Of a DNA stretch of 64,000 bases, positions 26,211-34,259 are shown in pieces; the stretch's first letter is position 1; every line of letters starts with the position of its first letter. Location of the stretch: positions 1-64,000 of the forward strand of contig JAUJFZ010000006.1 in the NCBI GenBank assembly GCA_030441535.1, in the 5' to 3' direction. The DNA is from Betaproteobacteria bacterium LSUCC0117. Its GTDB lineage: Bacteria > Pseudomonadota > Gammaproteobacteria > Burkholderiales > Burkholderiaceae_C. Under the pieces are notes generated by a model. The model had not been told where the DNA came from. It did not search any database and worked only from the letters and a program-made list of their open reading frames with translations. A program made the translations under genes and the position numbers.

Positions 26211-26735
26211 ATGAAACTACAAGAAATCCGCTCTCGTACAGCTTATGACCCTAACGCTCTGCCTACACAGAAGGCAGCGGTACGTGCTTGGTTAGGTGGA
26301 ATGAGTAAGGAATTTCCGCTGTCTTTGACGTTGACGCTTAAGCAAACCATTGTTGAGAAAAACGACAGAGGCGTGTACAGAAGAACTGTGAAGCGTGATG
26401 ATTGCGAACGCATAGCCAAACGCTTCATACAAAAACTGAACAGACAAGTGTTCGGAAAGTATGCGGCAGACAAGTGCGGTAAGTCACTAAAGTATTTGCC
26501 AATCGTTGAAGGTGAGAGAAGCAATAAGCATCTTCATCTTCACTTTGCCATTGGTGGATTGCCAAGTCACGTTAAGTTTAATCAGTTTGACACGCTGGTT
26601 ACCAATGCCAAGTTACAAGTTGAGAACATAGACAGCGAACACAAGGTGGACGTTACCGACAGCGGTTGGATTTCGTACATCACTAAAGAGGTTGGCACAA
26701 AGGACACTGACAATGTCCTTTGGACTCTTTTCTAA
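26211..26735 (+). CDS. Small HUH-type Rep-like endonuclease (candidate)
   Basis: 174-aa protein with the three ordered motifs of rolling-circle HUH nucleases: motif 1 SLTLTLKQ (38-45), motif 2 HLHLH (107-111, His-hydrophobic-His metal ligands), and motif 3 YITKE (156-160, Tyr156 as possible nucleophile with Lys159). This suggests a single-tyrosine nuclease that nicks DNA to start replication or transfer. There is no helicase domain, and the protein ends soon after motif 3, so truncation is possible. No ribosome-binding site precedes the ATG; a leaderless message is plausible. Family not recognised by name; assignment is from motifs. Confidence 0.6.
   Translation: MKLQEIRSRTAYDPNALPTQKAAVRAWLGGMSKEFPLSLTLTLKQTIVEKNDRGVYRRTVKRDDCERIAKRFIQKLNRQVFGKYAADKCGKSLKYLPIVEGERSNKHLHLHFAIGGLPSHVKFNQFDTLVTNAKLQVENIDSEHKVDVTDSGWISYITKEVGTKDTDNVLWTLF
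26700..26722. repeat. Perfect hairpin at the 3' end of the HUH-type gene
   Basis: AAAGGACA (26700-26707) and TGTCCTTT (26715-26722) form a perfect 8-bp stem with a 7-nt loop inside the last codons of the HUH-type gene. It contains TCCTTTGG, also present in the gene's upstream inverted repeat. Could be a terminator, a nuclease recognition hairpin or an RNA stability element. Confidence 0.4.
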
Positions 26736-27224
26736 AAGCATTACTGCCCTCGTTTGGCTCTTGCTTCGTCCTTAAAGCTGTAATAGCTTTAATTGGCGAA
26801 GCTATGTCTAAACACAATTAAACAGCTAAAGCTAACACTCAAACAGTCAAACACTGAAAGCAAAACAATAAAACTGAGTAGTACAGAGGTAAAGAATAAA
26901 CAGCAGAAGCAAAGCTGACGCACTAAAACAAGCTACAAACGCTTCAAACAAGCTGAGCTAAGCTTGGGTAGCTGAGTAAGCTTAAAACAGCGTATAGGGC
27001 TTGTACGCAAGTCTGTTCGTATGTGGCTAAGCTGCCACAGCTTAAGAACAGCTACAAAACCAAAGAGAATTACTAAAAGCTTTGTTTTTTAGGTTAAATA
27101 TACATAACCTGTTGAAAACATTGAGGAAATTACTTTGGAACAAACAACGTCAAAATCGGTAGGAATTAAGAAACAAAGAAAATACACTTTAGACATTGGA
27201 AAGCTTACATTAAGGAGAGCACTA
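26736..27224. other. Hairpin-rich non-coding segment, possible origin
   Basis: About 490 bp with no convincing gene. It is A-rich and crowded with AGCT/AAGCTT words. Structures: a long hairpin 26763-26802 (outer GCTTCG/CGAAGC, inner TTAAAGCT/AGCTTTAA); a tandem near-repeat AGCTGAGCTAAGCTT (26951-26965) and AGCTGAGTAAGCTT (26970-26983); CTTG/CAAG at 27000-27011; TGTGGC/GCCACA at 27022-27039; AGGTTA/TAACCT at 27091-27110 in AT-rich DNA. Lying directly after a Rep-like gene, it could be a replication or transfer origin, or a structured RNA. The last part is the leader of the next recombinase gene. Confidence 0.5.
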
Positions 27225-27800
27225 ATGTCCAAGCAAGCAAAAGTACTGACAGCACAAGAAATCCGTAGGGTACTTGATTACGTGGCTACACGTCCACATT
27301 CAGTGCGTAATAGGGCGATGTTTTTGACGATGCTTTACGCAATGCTACGTGTCAAAGAGTGTGCCGCACTACGCTACGAAGATGTATTAGACGCAGAAGG
27401 CAAGATTAAAGCGGAGTTCTATCTGTCAGCTGAGCAAACCAAAGGGCGTAAGGGCGGGACTGTATTCGTCAGCGAAAAGCTTCGCAAAGAGCTACAAACC
27501 TACGTACGTGCGTTTCCGCCTAAGGCACTCAGTGACAAGCTTTTCTATTCACAGAAGCGTCCAAGTGAGGGTTGGAACAGCAACACGCTTTGCCAATTCT
27601 TCCATCACTTGTTCCGCAACTGTGACATTTCGGGTGGCACAAGTCATAGCCCAAGACGCACTGGAATTACCAATTTGGCAGACAAAGGTGTCAGCGTTCG
27701 GGTTTTACAAAGCATTGCCCGTCACGCAAATATCTCAACCACTCAGTGCTACATAGACGTCAATGACGCTATGAAGCGGAAGGCTATTGAGTTAGTTTAA
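27225..27800 (+). CDS. Short tyrosine recombinase (catalytic domain only)
   Basis: 191-aa recombinase with all catalytic residues of the tyrosine family: Arg42 (AMLRVKE), Lys73 (QTKGRKGG), His141 and Arg144 (HSPRRTG), His167 (ARHANI) and Tyr176 (CYIDV). The usual N-terminal core-binding domain is absent. AAGGAG lies 7 bp before the ATG at 27225, which decides the start over a TTG at 27135. Such short recombinases occur in small mobile elements; whether this one resolves dimers, inverts DNA or helps excision is unknown. Its end overlaps the convergent acidic gene by 9 bp. Confidence 0.85.
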   Translation: MSKQAKVLTAQEIRRVLDYVATRPHSVRNRAMFLTMLYAMLRVKECAALRYEDVLDAEGKIKAEFYLSAEQTKGRKGGTVFVSEKLRKELQTYVRAFPPKALSDKLFYSQKRPSEGWNSNTLCQFFHHLFRNCDISGGTSHSPRRTGITNLADKGVSVRVLQSIARHANISTTQCYIDVNDAMKRKAIELV

Positions 27801-28034
27801 GGCTTCGTCTAACTCGTCATCATCCATACCCCAAATTGCTTGGGCTATGACGTACTTGTCAATCTCGATTTTGGCAGTATCAATCTCTGCCCACTTTAGA
27901 TTGTCAAGAGCCTGAGCCGCTATTCCTTCCCAAGCTTCTTGTTCATCGACCTCCGATGGAGATGTTTGATTATCAAAGTCAGCTCTGAGGAACGCAGTTG
28001 ATATTGCTAGTCCAACGATAGCATCGATGTTCAT
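27792..28034 (-). CDS. Acidic small protein, unknown
   Basis: 80 aa with 19 Asp/Glu against 4 Lys/Arg, ending in the strongly acidic MDDDELDEALN. Predicted helical. It follows the H-NS-like gene by 9 bp on the same strand, so the two are probably co-expressed. The charge contrast with its very basic neighbour suggests they might bind each other, but there is no direct evidence. No known family recognised. Confidence 0.6.
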   Translation of the reverse strand: MNIDAIVGLAISTAFLRADFDNQTSPSEVDEQEAWEGIAAQALDNLKWAEIDTAKIEIDKYVIAQAIWGMDDDELDEALN

Positions 28035-28043
28035 TTTCAGTCC

Positions 28044-28259
28044 TTACTTAGTTGTTTTCTTTGGTGCCGCTCTCTTAGCCGCTGTACCACGCTTCTTACG
28101 TGTAGCAAGTACGCCCTTAAAGTCTGACGTCTTGAAGCCGTAAAGCTTGATGTCAGCCTTCATCTTAGCCAATACGTTAGCTCGTTCCTTAAGCATTGCG
28201 TCTTCACGCTCAGCTTCAAGTTTGGCGATTTGGGCGTTGATTTCATCTACACGTGTCAT
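28044..28259 (-). CDS. H-NS-like protein with lysine-rich tail, lacking the usual DNA-binding domain
   Basis: 71-aa protein. Residues 1-48 resemble the oligomerisation coiled coil of betaproteobacterial H-NS (INAQIAKLEAEREDAMLKER, then KADIKLYGFKTSDF). The standard C-terminal domain with its W-x-G-R-G-type loop is missing and replaced by a tail with ten Lys/Arg in about 25 residues (TRKKRGTAAKRAAPKK). GGAG lies 8 bp before the ATG at 28259; an upstream in-frame start is less likely. It could silence AT-rich island DNA or poison host H-NS by hetero-oligomerisation. It is divergent from hsdM. Confidence 0.7.
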   Translation of the reverse strand: MTRVDEINAQIAKLEAEREDAMLKERANVLAKMKADIKLYGFKTSDFKGVLATRKKRGTAAKRAAPKKTTK

Positions 28260-28402
28260 TTGAGTGGCTCCATAAGTTATGACATTGACAAGGTACTCTA
28301 CAGTGGGCATAGTTGTGTGTCAACATTCCTTAGAATGACATCATCTATGCCGTAAGGATAAACCCTTACGAAACGCCATCCCAAAACTGAGAACCTGCCG
28401 CA

Positions 28403-29857
28403 ATGTTTGAGACTACTTTTCGCAATTTGGACGACACGCTACGCAAGGACGCAGGCTGTAGCAGTGAACTTGACTACATTGAACAGACAAGCTGGGTTCT
28501 GTTTCTCAAATATTTGGACGACTTTGAGGCAGACAGGGAAGCCGCCGCCAAGCTCAACGGCGAACGCTATCAACGCATCCTAAGCGATGAGTACGCTTGG
28601 ACTACGTGGGCAATGCCTAAAACGGCAGATGGGAAGTTGGACTACAACAAGGCTCTGACTGGGGATGACTTAAAGGAGTTCGTAGACAACAAGTTGTTCC
28701 CATACCTCAAAAGCTTCCGTGTTACCGCAGAACGGGCAGATACGATTGAGTACAAGATTGGAGAGATATTCCACGAGCTTAAGAACAAGCTACAAAGTGG
28801 CTACAGCTTGCGTGAAGTCATCACAAAGGTGGATGAACTTCGATTTCGTAGCAATGAAGAAAAGCACGAAATGTCCAGCTTATACGAGGACAAGATTAAG
28901 AATATGGGTAATGCGGGACGCAATGGTGGCGAATACTACACGCCACGCCCGCTAATTAGGACAATCGTTAAGGTTGTTAACCCAAAGTTGGGCAACAAAG
29001 TCTATGACGGTGCTGTTGGTAGTGCGGGCTTCTTGTGTGAAGCCTATGAGTTTATGCGTACCAGCAAACAGCTAACCGCTAAAGAATTTGAACAGCTACA
29101 GCGTAAGACGTTTTACGGCAAAGAGAAGAAGTCACTTGCCTACATCATTGGCGTAATGAATATGATATTACACGGGATTGAAGCTCCTAATATCATTCAC
29201 ACCAATACCTTAGGAGAGAACATTGCTGACATACAGGAAAAAGATAGGGTAGATATTGTGCTGGCTAATCCGCCATTTGGTGGTAGCGAGCGTGTGGAAG
29301 TACAAGAGAACTTTCCAATCCGAACAAGTGAAACAGCCTATCTTTTCCTACAGCACTTCATTAAGATTTTGCGAGTTGGAGGACGCTGTGGCATTGTCAT
29401 TAAGAACACGTTTCTCAGCAACACAGACAACGCAAGCGTGGCACTGAGAAAGCAACTGCTGGAAGAGTGTGACTTACAGGCTGTGCTTGAGTTGCCAGGT
29501 GGTGCGTTTACAGGCACTGGTGTTAAGACTGTGGTTCTGTTCTTTGAGAAGGGTAGGGCTACCGAGAAGGTCTGGTACTACCAACTCAATTTGTCACGCA
29601 ACTTGGGCAAGACCAATAGTCTTAATGAGCGTGACTTAGAGGAATTCATCACGTTATCAGCCTCACAAGCTGACAGCGAAAATTCGTGGTCTGTGAACGT
29701 TAAGGACATTGACAAGTCAACTTGGGACTTAACGGCTAACAATCCTAACCGCAAGGACACAACAGACAAGCGTACGCCAGAAGAAATCTTGGCTGAGATA
29801 GAAGAACTGGATTTAGAAGCGGCGACGGCAATTGCGGCAATTAAGGAGTTGCTGTGA
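28403..29857 (+). CDS. hsdM: Type I restriction-modification methyltransferase HsdM
   Basis: Adenine-N6 DNA methyltransferase subunit of 484 aa. It has an N-terminal HsdM helical domain (DAGCSSELDYIEQTSWVLFL), the GEYYTPRPLI segment, the SAM-binding motif DGAVGSAGF (about 201) and the catalytic NPPF (about 288). It works with HsdS to methylate the target and with HsdS-HsdR to cut unmethylated DNA. Its stop overlaps the hsdS GTG start by 4 bp. The message starts in a 143-bp region shared with the H-NS-like gene. Confidence 0.95.
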   Translation: MFETTFRNLDDTLRKDAGCSSELDYIEQTSWVLFLKYLDDFEADREAAAKLNGERYQRILSDEYAWTTWAMPKTADGKLDYNKALTGDDLKEFVDNKLFPYLKSFRVTAERADTIEYKIGEIFHELKNKLQSGYSLREVITKVDELRFRSNEEKHEMSSLYEDKIKNMGNAGRNGGEYYTPRPLIRTIVKVVNPKLGNKVYDGAVGSAGFLCEAYEFMRTSKQLTAKEFEQLQRKTFYGKEKKSLAYIIGVMNMILHGIEAPNIIHTNTLGENIADIQEKDRVDIVLANPPFGGSERVEVQENFPIRTSETAYLFLQHFIKILRVGGRCGIVIKNTFLSNTDNASVALRKQLLEECDLQAVLELPGGAFTGTGVKTVVLFFEKGRATEKVWYYQLNLSRNLGKTNSLNERDLEEFITLSASQADSENSWSVNVKDIDKSTWDLTANNPNRKDTTDKRTPEEILAEIEELDLEAATAIAAIKELL

Positions 29858-30981
29858 GTAGTTTTACAGCTAAGCTTGGTGACATTTGCGAGATCAAGCG
29901 TGGAACAACTATTACCCAAAAAAACGCCATTGAAGGCGAGATACCAGTTGTTGCGGGTGGTATCAAGCCAACATATTTTCACAATACCGCTAACCGTACT
30001 GGTAAAACAATAACGATTAGTGGTTCTGGTGCTAATGCTGGGTATGTGAATTTTTGGAGCGTACCAATATTCGCCTCTGATTGTTCAACAGTTCAAGTTT
30101 TTAGAGACGACGTATGTGTGGAGTACATACACTATTTTTTATTAAGCAAGCAGGAATTCATCTATAAAGAACTAAGAAGCGGTGCGGCTCAACCTCACGT
30201 TTATGGAAAAGACATTGCTCACATTGAAGTGAGTGTTCCTGAAATCCTTATTCAGAAAAAGATAGTCGCAAAACTTGACTCAATATTTGCTGAAATAGAG
30301 AAGGCTACGGCGGCGGCTGAGGCTAACGCTAAGAACGCTGAGGCACTTTTTCAGAGTTATTTGACGCAGATTTTTAATCGTAATAGTGATGATACCTTGT
30401 CGACTTTAGGGGAATATTACGATGTAAGAGATGGGACTCACGATTCGCCAAAGTTTTTTGATGAAGGATATCCCTTAATTACTTCGAAAAATCTGAGAAG
30501 TGGAGTAATTGACTTTTCTAATGTTCAGAACATCAGCAAAGAAGACTATAAGAGCATTTCGCAAAGAAGTGATGTTAAAAAAGGTGATGTACTTATGGCT
30601 ATGATTGGAACAATTGGAAATCCCGTCATTGTCGATACTGATATGGAGTTTGCCATTAAGAATGTTGCGTTGTTCAAAACCAGCCAAAGTCAATCGCCAG
30701 AATTTTTACGTTATTACCTTAGTTCAGACTTTGTTGTAAAGAAAATGGAAAAAGACGCAAAGGGTGCTACTCAAAAGTTTGTGGGGCTTGGATATTTGCG
30801 TTCATTTCCCATAAAGATACCTAAGTATGAGCAACAACTAAATGTTGTCAAAGATTTAGAGAGGTATGAACGGCATACCAAAAAACTTCTAAATGCGTAC
30901 AGAAATAAAGTCTCTGAATGTGTTTCACTCAAGAATTCAATCCTAAAGCAAGCCTTCGCTGGTGAGTTAGTTAAGGAGTAA
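29854..30981 (+). CDS. hsdS: Type I restriction specificity subunit HsdS
   Basis: 375-aa recognition subunit with two target recognition domains (about 1-135 and 180-320), each followed by a helical spacer (about 136-175, rich in Ala/Glu/Lys, and about 322-370, ending KNSILKQAFAGELVKE). The GTG start overlaps hsdM. The DNA encoding the second recognition domain is more A/T-rich than the spacers, as expected if recognition domains are exchanged by recombination. The recognised sequence cannot be read from the protein. Confidence 0.93.
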   Translation: MSSFTAKLGDICEIKRGTTITQKNAIEGEIPVVAGGIKPTYFHNTANRTGKTITISGSGANAGYVNFWSVPIFASDCSTVQVFRDDVCVEYIHYFLLSKQEFIYKELRSGAAQPHVYGKDIAHIEVSVPEILIQKKIVAKLDSIFAEIEKATAAAEANAKNAEALFQSYLTQIFNRNSDDTLSTLGEYYDVRDGTHDSPKFFDEGYPLITSKNLRSGVIDFSNVQNISKEDYKSISQRSDVKKGDVLMAMIGTIGNPVIVDTDMEFAIKNVALFKTSQSQSPEFLRYYLSSDFVVKKMEKDAKGATQKFVGLGYLRSFPIKIPKYEQQLNVVKDLERYERHTKKLLNAYRNKVSECVSLKNSILKQAFAGELVKE

Positions 30982-30983
30982 AT

Positions 30984-33302
30984 GTGAACGAAGCTGATAC
31001 ACGGGCAGAACTCATTGACCCCAAACTTAAGCAAGCTGGTTGGGGGGATGTGGCAGAGTCACGTGTTCAGCGTGAGTACAACATCAATGCGGGCGAGATT
31101 CGCTCTGGTGGTATTCGTACTGGACAGATGAAGGCTGACTATGTGTTGGCATATAAGAACCGCAAGCTGGCTGTCGTTGAAGCAAAGAGTATAGAAGTTG
31201 AAGTGGGTGAGGGTGTGGCACAAGCCAAGCTCTACGCTACCAAGCTTGAACTCGCCTATACCTATTCCACCAATGGCAAGGAAATCTATGAGATATGCCT
31301 ATCCACTGGTGAGGAAAAGCTAATAGACAGCTTCCCTACACCTGATGAACTCTGGCAAAGAACATTTGGTGATGCTAATGAGTGGCAAGCTAAGTTCAAC
31401 GCTGTACCATTTGAAGATGTTAACGGGACAAAGCAGGCTCGCTACTACCAAGAAATCGCTGTCAATAAGGTAATGGAATCCGTTGCCACTAATAAGCAAC
31501 GCATTCTTCTGACACTGGCAACGGGTACAGGCAAGACCTTTGTTGCGTTTCAAATCGCTTGGAAGTTGTTTCAGGCACGTTGGAACTTGAGCAAAGACGG
31601 AAAGCGTACACCTCGCATCTTGTTCTTAGCTGATAGAAATATTCTTGCGAATCAAGCTTACTTAGACTTTGGTGCGTTCAAAGAAGACGCACTTGTACGC
31701 ATCAGTCCAAGCCAAATAGCCAAGCGTGGTGAAGTACCTAAGAACGGGAGTGTGTTCTTTACTATCTTCCAAACCTTTATGAGTGGGGCAGATGGTAAGC
31801 CCTATTTTGGTGACTATGAACCCGACTTTTTTGATTTAGTAATCATTGACGAGTGCCACAGAGGAGGAGCCAATGACGAAAGTAACTGGAGAGATATTCT
31901 CAATTACTTCAGTCCAGCGGTTCACTTGGGGCTGACAGCAACCCCTAAGCGAGCGGACAACGCTGACACATACAAATACTTTGGTGAGCCAGTCTACAAG
32001 TACAGCTTAAAAGAAGGCATACAAGATGGCTTCCTAACACCGTTCAAAGTTAAGCGTATTCAGACAACAATGGATGAATACGTCTATACGCCAGATGATC
32101 AAGTGTTAGAAGGTGAGGTTGAGGAAGGCTACGTCTACACAGAAAAAGACTTTAATAAGAAGATTGTCATACATGAGCGTGAACGTAAGCGAGTACAAGA
32201 GATGCTTGCTAACATCAATCCAATGGAAAAGACGTTGGTGTTCTGTGCTAATCAAGCACACGCCGCAATGGTTAGAGATATCATTAACCAAGAATCCAGT
32301 ATTAAAAAAGCTGACTACTGTGTGCGTGTCACAGCTAATGACGGGGCGATTGGTGACACATACCTTAAGCAATTCCAAGACAACGATAAGCAAATTCCTA
32401 CCATCATAACTACAAGTCAAAAGCTTACGACTGGTGTAGACGCACGTAATGTTAGGAACGTGGTTCTTATGCGTCCAGTTAACTCAATGATTGAGTTCAA
32501 GCAGATTATTGGACGTGGTACACGATTGTTTGAGGGTAAGCATTACTTCACCATCATTGACTTCGTCAACGCTTATCACTTATTCAGCGATTCTGAATGG
32601 GATGGCGAGCCAATTGAGCCAGAACCAAAAACCCCTAAGCCTCCTAAGGAACCACCAGAGGGTGGCGGAGAAGGAAGCGACGGTGGCGATGAGGGTGGTG
32701 ACACTAAAGAGAAAAAGGTAAAGATTAGGCTCAGTGATGGCAAAGTACGTGAGATACAGAGTATGCGTAGTACTCTGTTCTATGTGGATGGAAAGCCAAT
32801 CAGTGTTGAGGAGTTCTTACAAAAGTTGTTCAACACACTACAGCTGCCTGAGTTCTTTGGTTCGGAAGAGGTTTTACGTAAGCTATGGGCTAATCCCATC
32901 ACACGTAAAGAGCTCCTTGTCAAACTTGAACATCACGGTTGTGCCAAAGAGGACTTAGTCAAACTACAAGAGATGATTGACGCACAGAACTGCGACTTGT
33001 TTGACGTAATTGAGTACATCAGTTACGCCAAAAAGCCAATCACTCGTGCCGAACGTGCCTCCAACGCACAAGGAAACATCTATACGTTTCTGAATGAGCG
33101 GCAGAGAGACTTCATTGCCTTCATTCTAAGAAACTATGTACAAGATGGAGTAGACGAGTTGGATATTTCCAAGTTGAGTTCGTCACTGACTTCTAAGTAC
33201 GGTAGTGTCTACGAGGGACAAAAACAGCTTGGTGACGTGGATGAGATTAAGCGTGTATTTGTCGAATTTCAACAACACTTGTACAACGTAAAGATTGCCT
33301 GA
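30984..33302 (+). CDS. hsdR: Type I restriction endonuclease HsdR
   Basis: 772-aa motor and nuclease subunit of the EcoEI-like group. An N-terminal PD-(D/E)XK nuclease (ADYVLAYKNRKLAVVEAKS, about 50-72) precedes superfamily 2 helicase motifs ATGTGKT (about 179), DECHRGG (about 289), LTATPKR and the QIIGRGTRLF box. A Pro/Glu/Gly-rich linker (about 548-575) leads to the C-terminal assembly domain. GTG start at 30984 with AAGGAG 5 bp upstream. All motifs look intact, so the system should be able to restrict. Confidence 0.94.
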   Translation: MNEADTRAELIDPKLKQAGWGDVAESRVQREYNINAGEIRSGGIRTGQMKADYVLAYKNRKLAVVEAKSIEVEVGEGVAQAKLYATKLELAYTYSTNGKEIYEICLSTGEEKLIDSFPTPDELWQRTFGDANEWQAKFNAVPFEDVNGTKQARYYQEIAVNKVMESVATNKQRILLTLATGTGKTFVAFQIAWKLFQARWNLSKDGKRTPRILFLADRNILANQAYLDFGAFKEDALVRISPSQIAKRGEVPKNGSVFFTIFQTFMSGADGKPYFGDYEPDFFDLVIIDECHRGGANDESNWRDILNYFSPAVHLGLTATPKRADNADTYKYFGEPVYKYSLKEGIQDGFLTPFKVKRIQTTMDEYVYTPDDQVLEGEVEEGYVYTEKDFNKKIVIHERERKRVQEMLANINPMEKTLVFCANQAHAAMVRDIINQESSIKKADYCVRVTANDGAIGDTYLKQFQDNDKQIPTIITTSQKLTTGVDARNVRNVVLMRPVNSMIEFKQIIGRGTRLFEGKHYFTIIDFVNAYHLFSDSEWDGEPIEPEPKTPKPPKEPPEGGGEGSDGGDEGGDTKEKKVKIRLSDGKVREIQSMRSTLFYVDGKPISVEEFLQKLFNTLQLPEFFGSEEVLRKLWANPITRKELLVKLEHHGCAKEDLVKLQEMIDAQNCDLFDVIEYISYAKKPITRAERASNAQGNIYTFLNERQRDFIAFILRNYVQDGVDELDISKLSSSLTSKYGSVYEGQKQLGDVDEIKRVFVEFQQHLYNVKIA

Positions 33303-33311
33303 GGTAACGAT

Positions 33312-34259
33312 ATGTTAGGTGAATTTGAACCAGTAGACTTGCGAACTATTTGGAATAATGAGGCAACGGACTTCACACCGTGGCTTGCTAAAGCTGAGAA
33401 TTTAGAGCGGCTTAGTAAAGCATTGGGTATGGATTTAGAGACGACTGGCACAGAGCAAAGTGTCGGCCCATATCGTGCGGATTTGCTTTGTAAGGACGCA
33501 TTTAGTGGCAATGCGGTACTCATTGAGAACCAATTAGAGAAGACGAACCACAGTCATTTAGGGCAGATTCTGACCTACTCTGCGGGACTGAATGTAAAGA
33601 CTGTTGTGTGGATTGCGTCACGCTTCACTGACGAGCATAGAGCCGCACTTGACTATCTAAACGAAATTACAGAAGAAGGTTACAGCTTCTTTGGACTTGA
33701 GATAGAGCTATGGAAGATAGGTAATAGTGTTCCAGCCCCCAAGTTCAACATAGTTTCACGTCCAAATACGTGGACAAAGAATGTTCGAGAAAGTAACCAA
33801 CAACACGGTGAGTTGACTGAAATTAAGCGTCAACAGTTGGCTTACTGGAGTGCTTTCAAAGAATTTATGGACGCTCGTAAGAGCTCTGTACGTTGCCAAA
33901 ACGGCTCGCCTCAGCATTGGGTGAATATGAGCATTGGCAAAAGTGGTTTCTGGTTAACGGCTCGTGTGAACAGCCTTAAGTCAATCATATCTGCCGACTT
34001 CCGATTTAAGACGCCTTCTTCTAAGGCGTTATACCATCAGTTTTATTCTGACAAAGAGGCGATTGAGAGAGAGTTTGGTGGCGAACTTGAGTGGTTTGAA
34101 TTGCCCGAAGGTAAAGAATCTTATGTGACTGTCACGAAGTCTAAGTCTGACTTTAGGAACGAAAGTGATTGGGATAGTCAATTTACTTGGCTAGCTGAGC
34201 GACTTGAGAAGCTTGACAACGTGTTTAGAAAGCGAGTGAAGAAGGTGGATTTAGAATAA
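33312..34259 (+). CDS. DUF4268-domain nuclease-like protein
   Basis: 315-aa protein 9 bp downstream of hsdR. The N-terminal half looks like a PD-(D/E)XK-type fold: Asp in YRADLLCKD (about 56), then VLIENQLEKTNHSHLGQ (about 69-85), an E-x-Q variant of the nuclease motif. The C-terminal half (about 165-315) matches the DUF4268 domain. Such genes are often seen beside restriction systems, but no activity is established. Co-transcription with hsdMSR suggests a defence role; it could also be an accessory restriction factor. Confidence 0.8.
   Translation: MLGEFEPVDLRTIWNNEATDFTPWLAKAENLERLSKALGMDLETTGTEQSVGPYRADLLCKDAFSGNAVLIENQLEKTNHSHLGQILTYSAGLNVKTVVWIASRFTDEHRAALDYLNEITEEGYSFFGLEIELWKIGNSVPAPKFNIVSRPNTWTKNVRESNQQHGELTEIKRQQLAYWSAFKEFMDARKSSVRCQNGSPQHWVNMSIGKSGFWLTARVNSLKSIISADFRFKTPSSKALYHQFYSDKEAIEREFGGELEWFELPEGKESYVTVTKSKSDFRNESDWDSQFTWLAERLEKLDNVFRKRVKKVDLE

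Noticed and set aside
26951..26983. CRISPR or integron attC array in the AGCT-rich segment
   Set aside because: Only two imperfect 14-15 bp repeats 4 bp apart, with no regular spacers and no cas or intI genes.
27135..27224. Upstream TTG start adding 30 residues to the short recombinase
   Set aside because: The internal ATG at 27225 has AAGGAG 7 bp upstream, while the TTG has only a weak site, and the added residues carry no core-binding domain.
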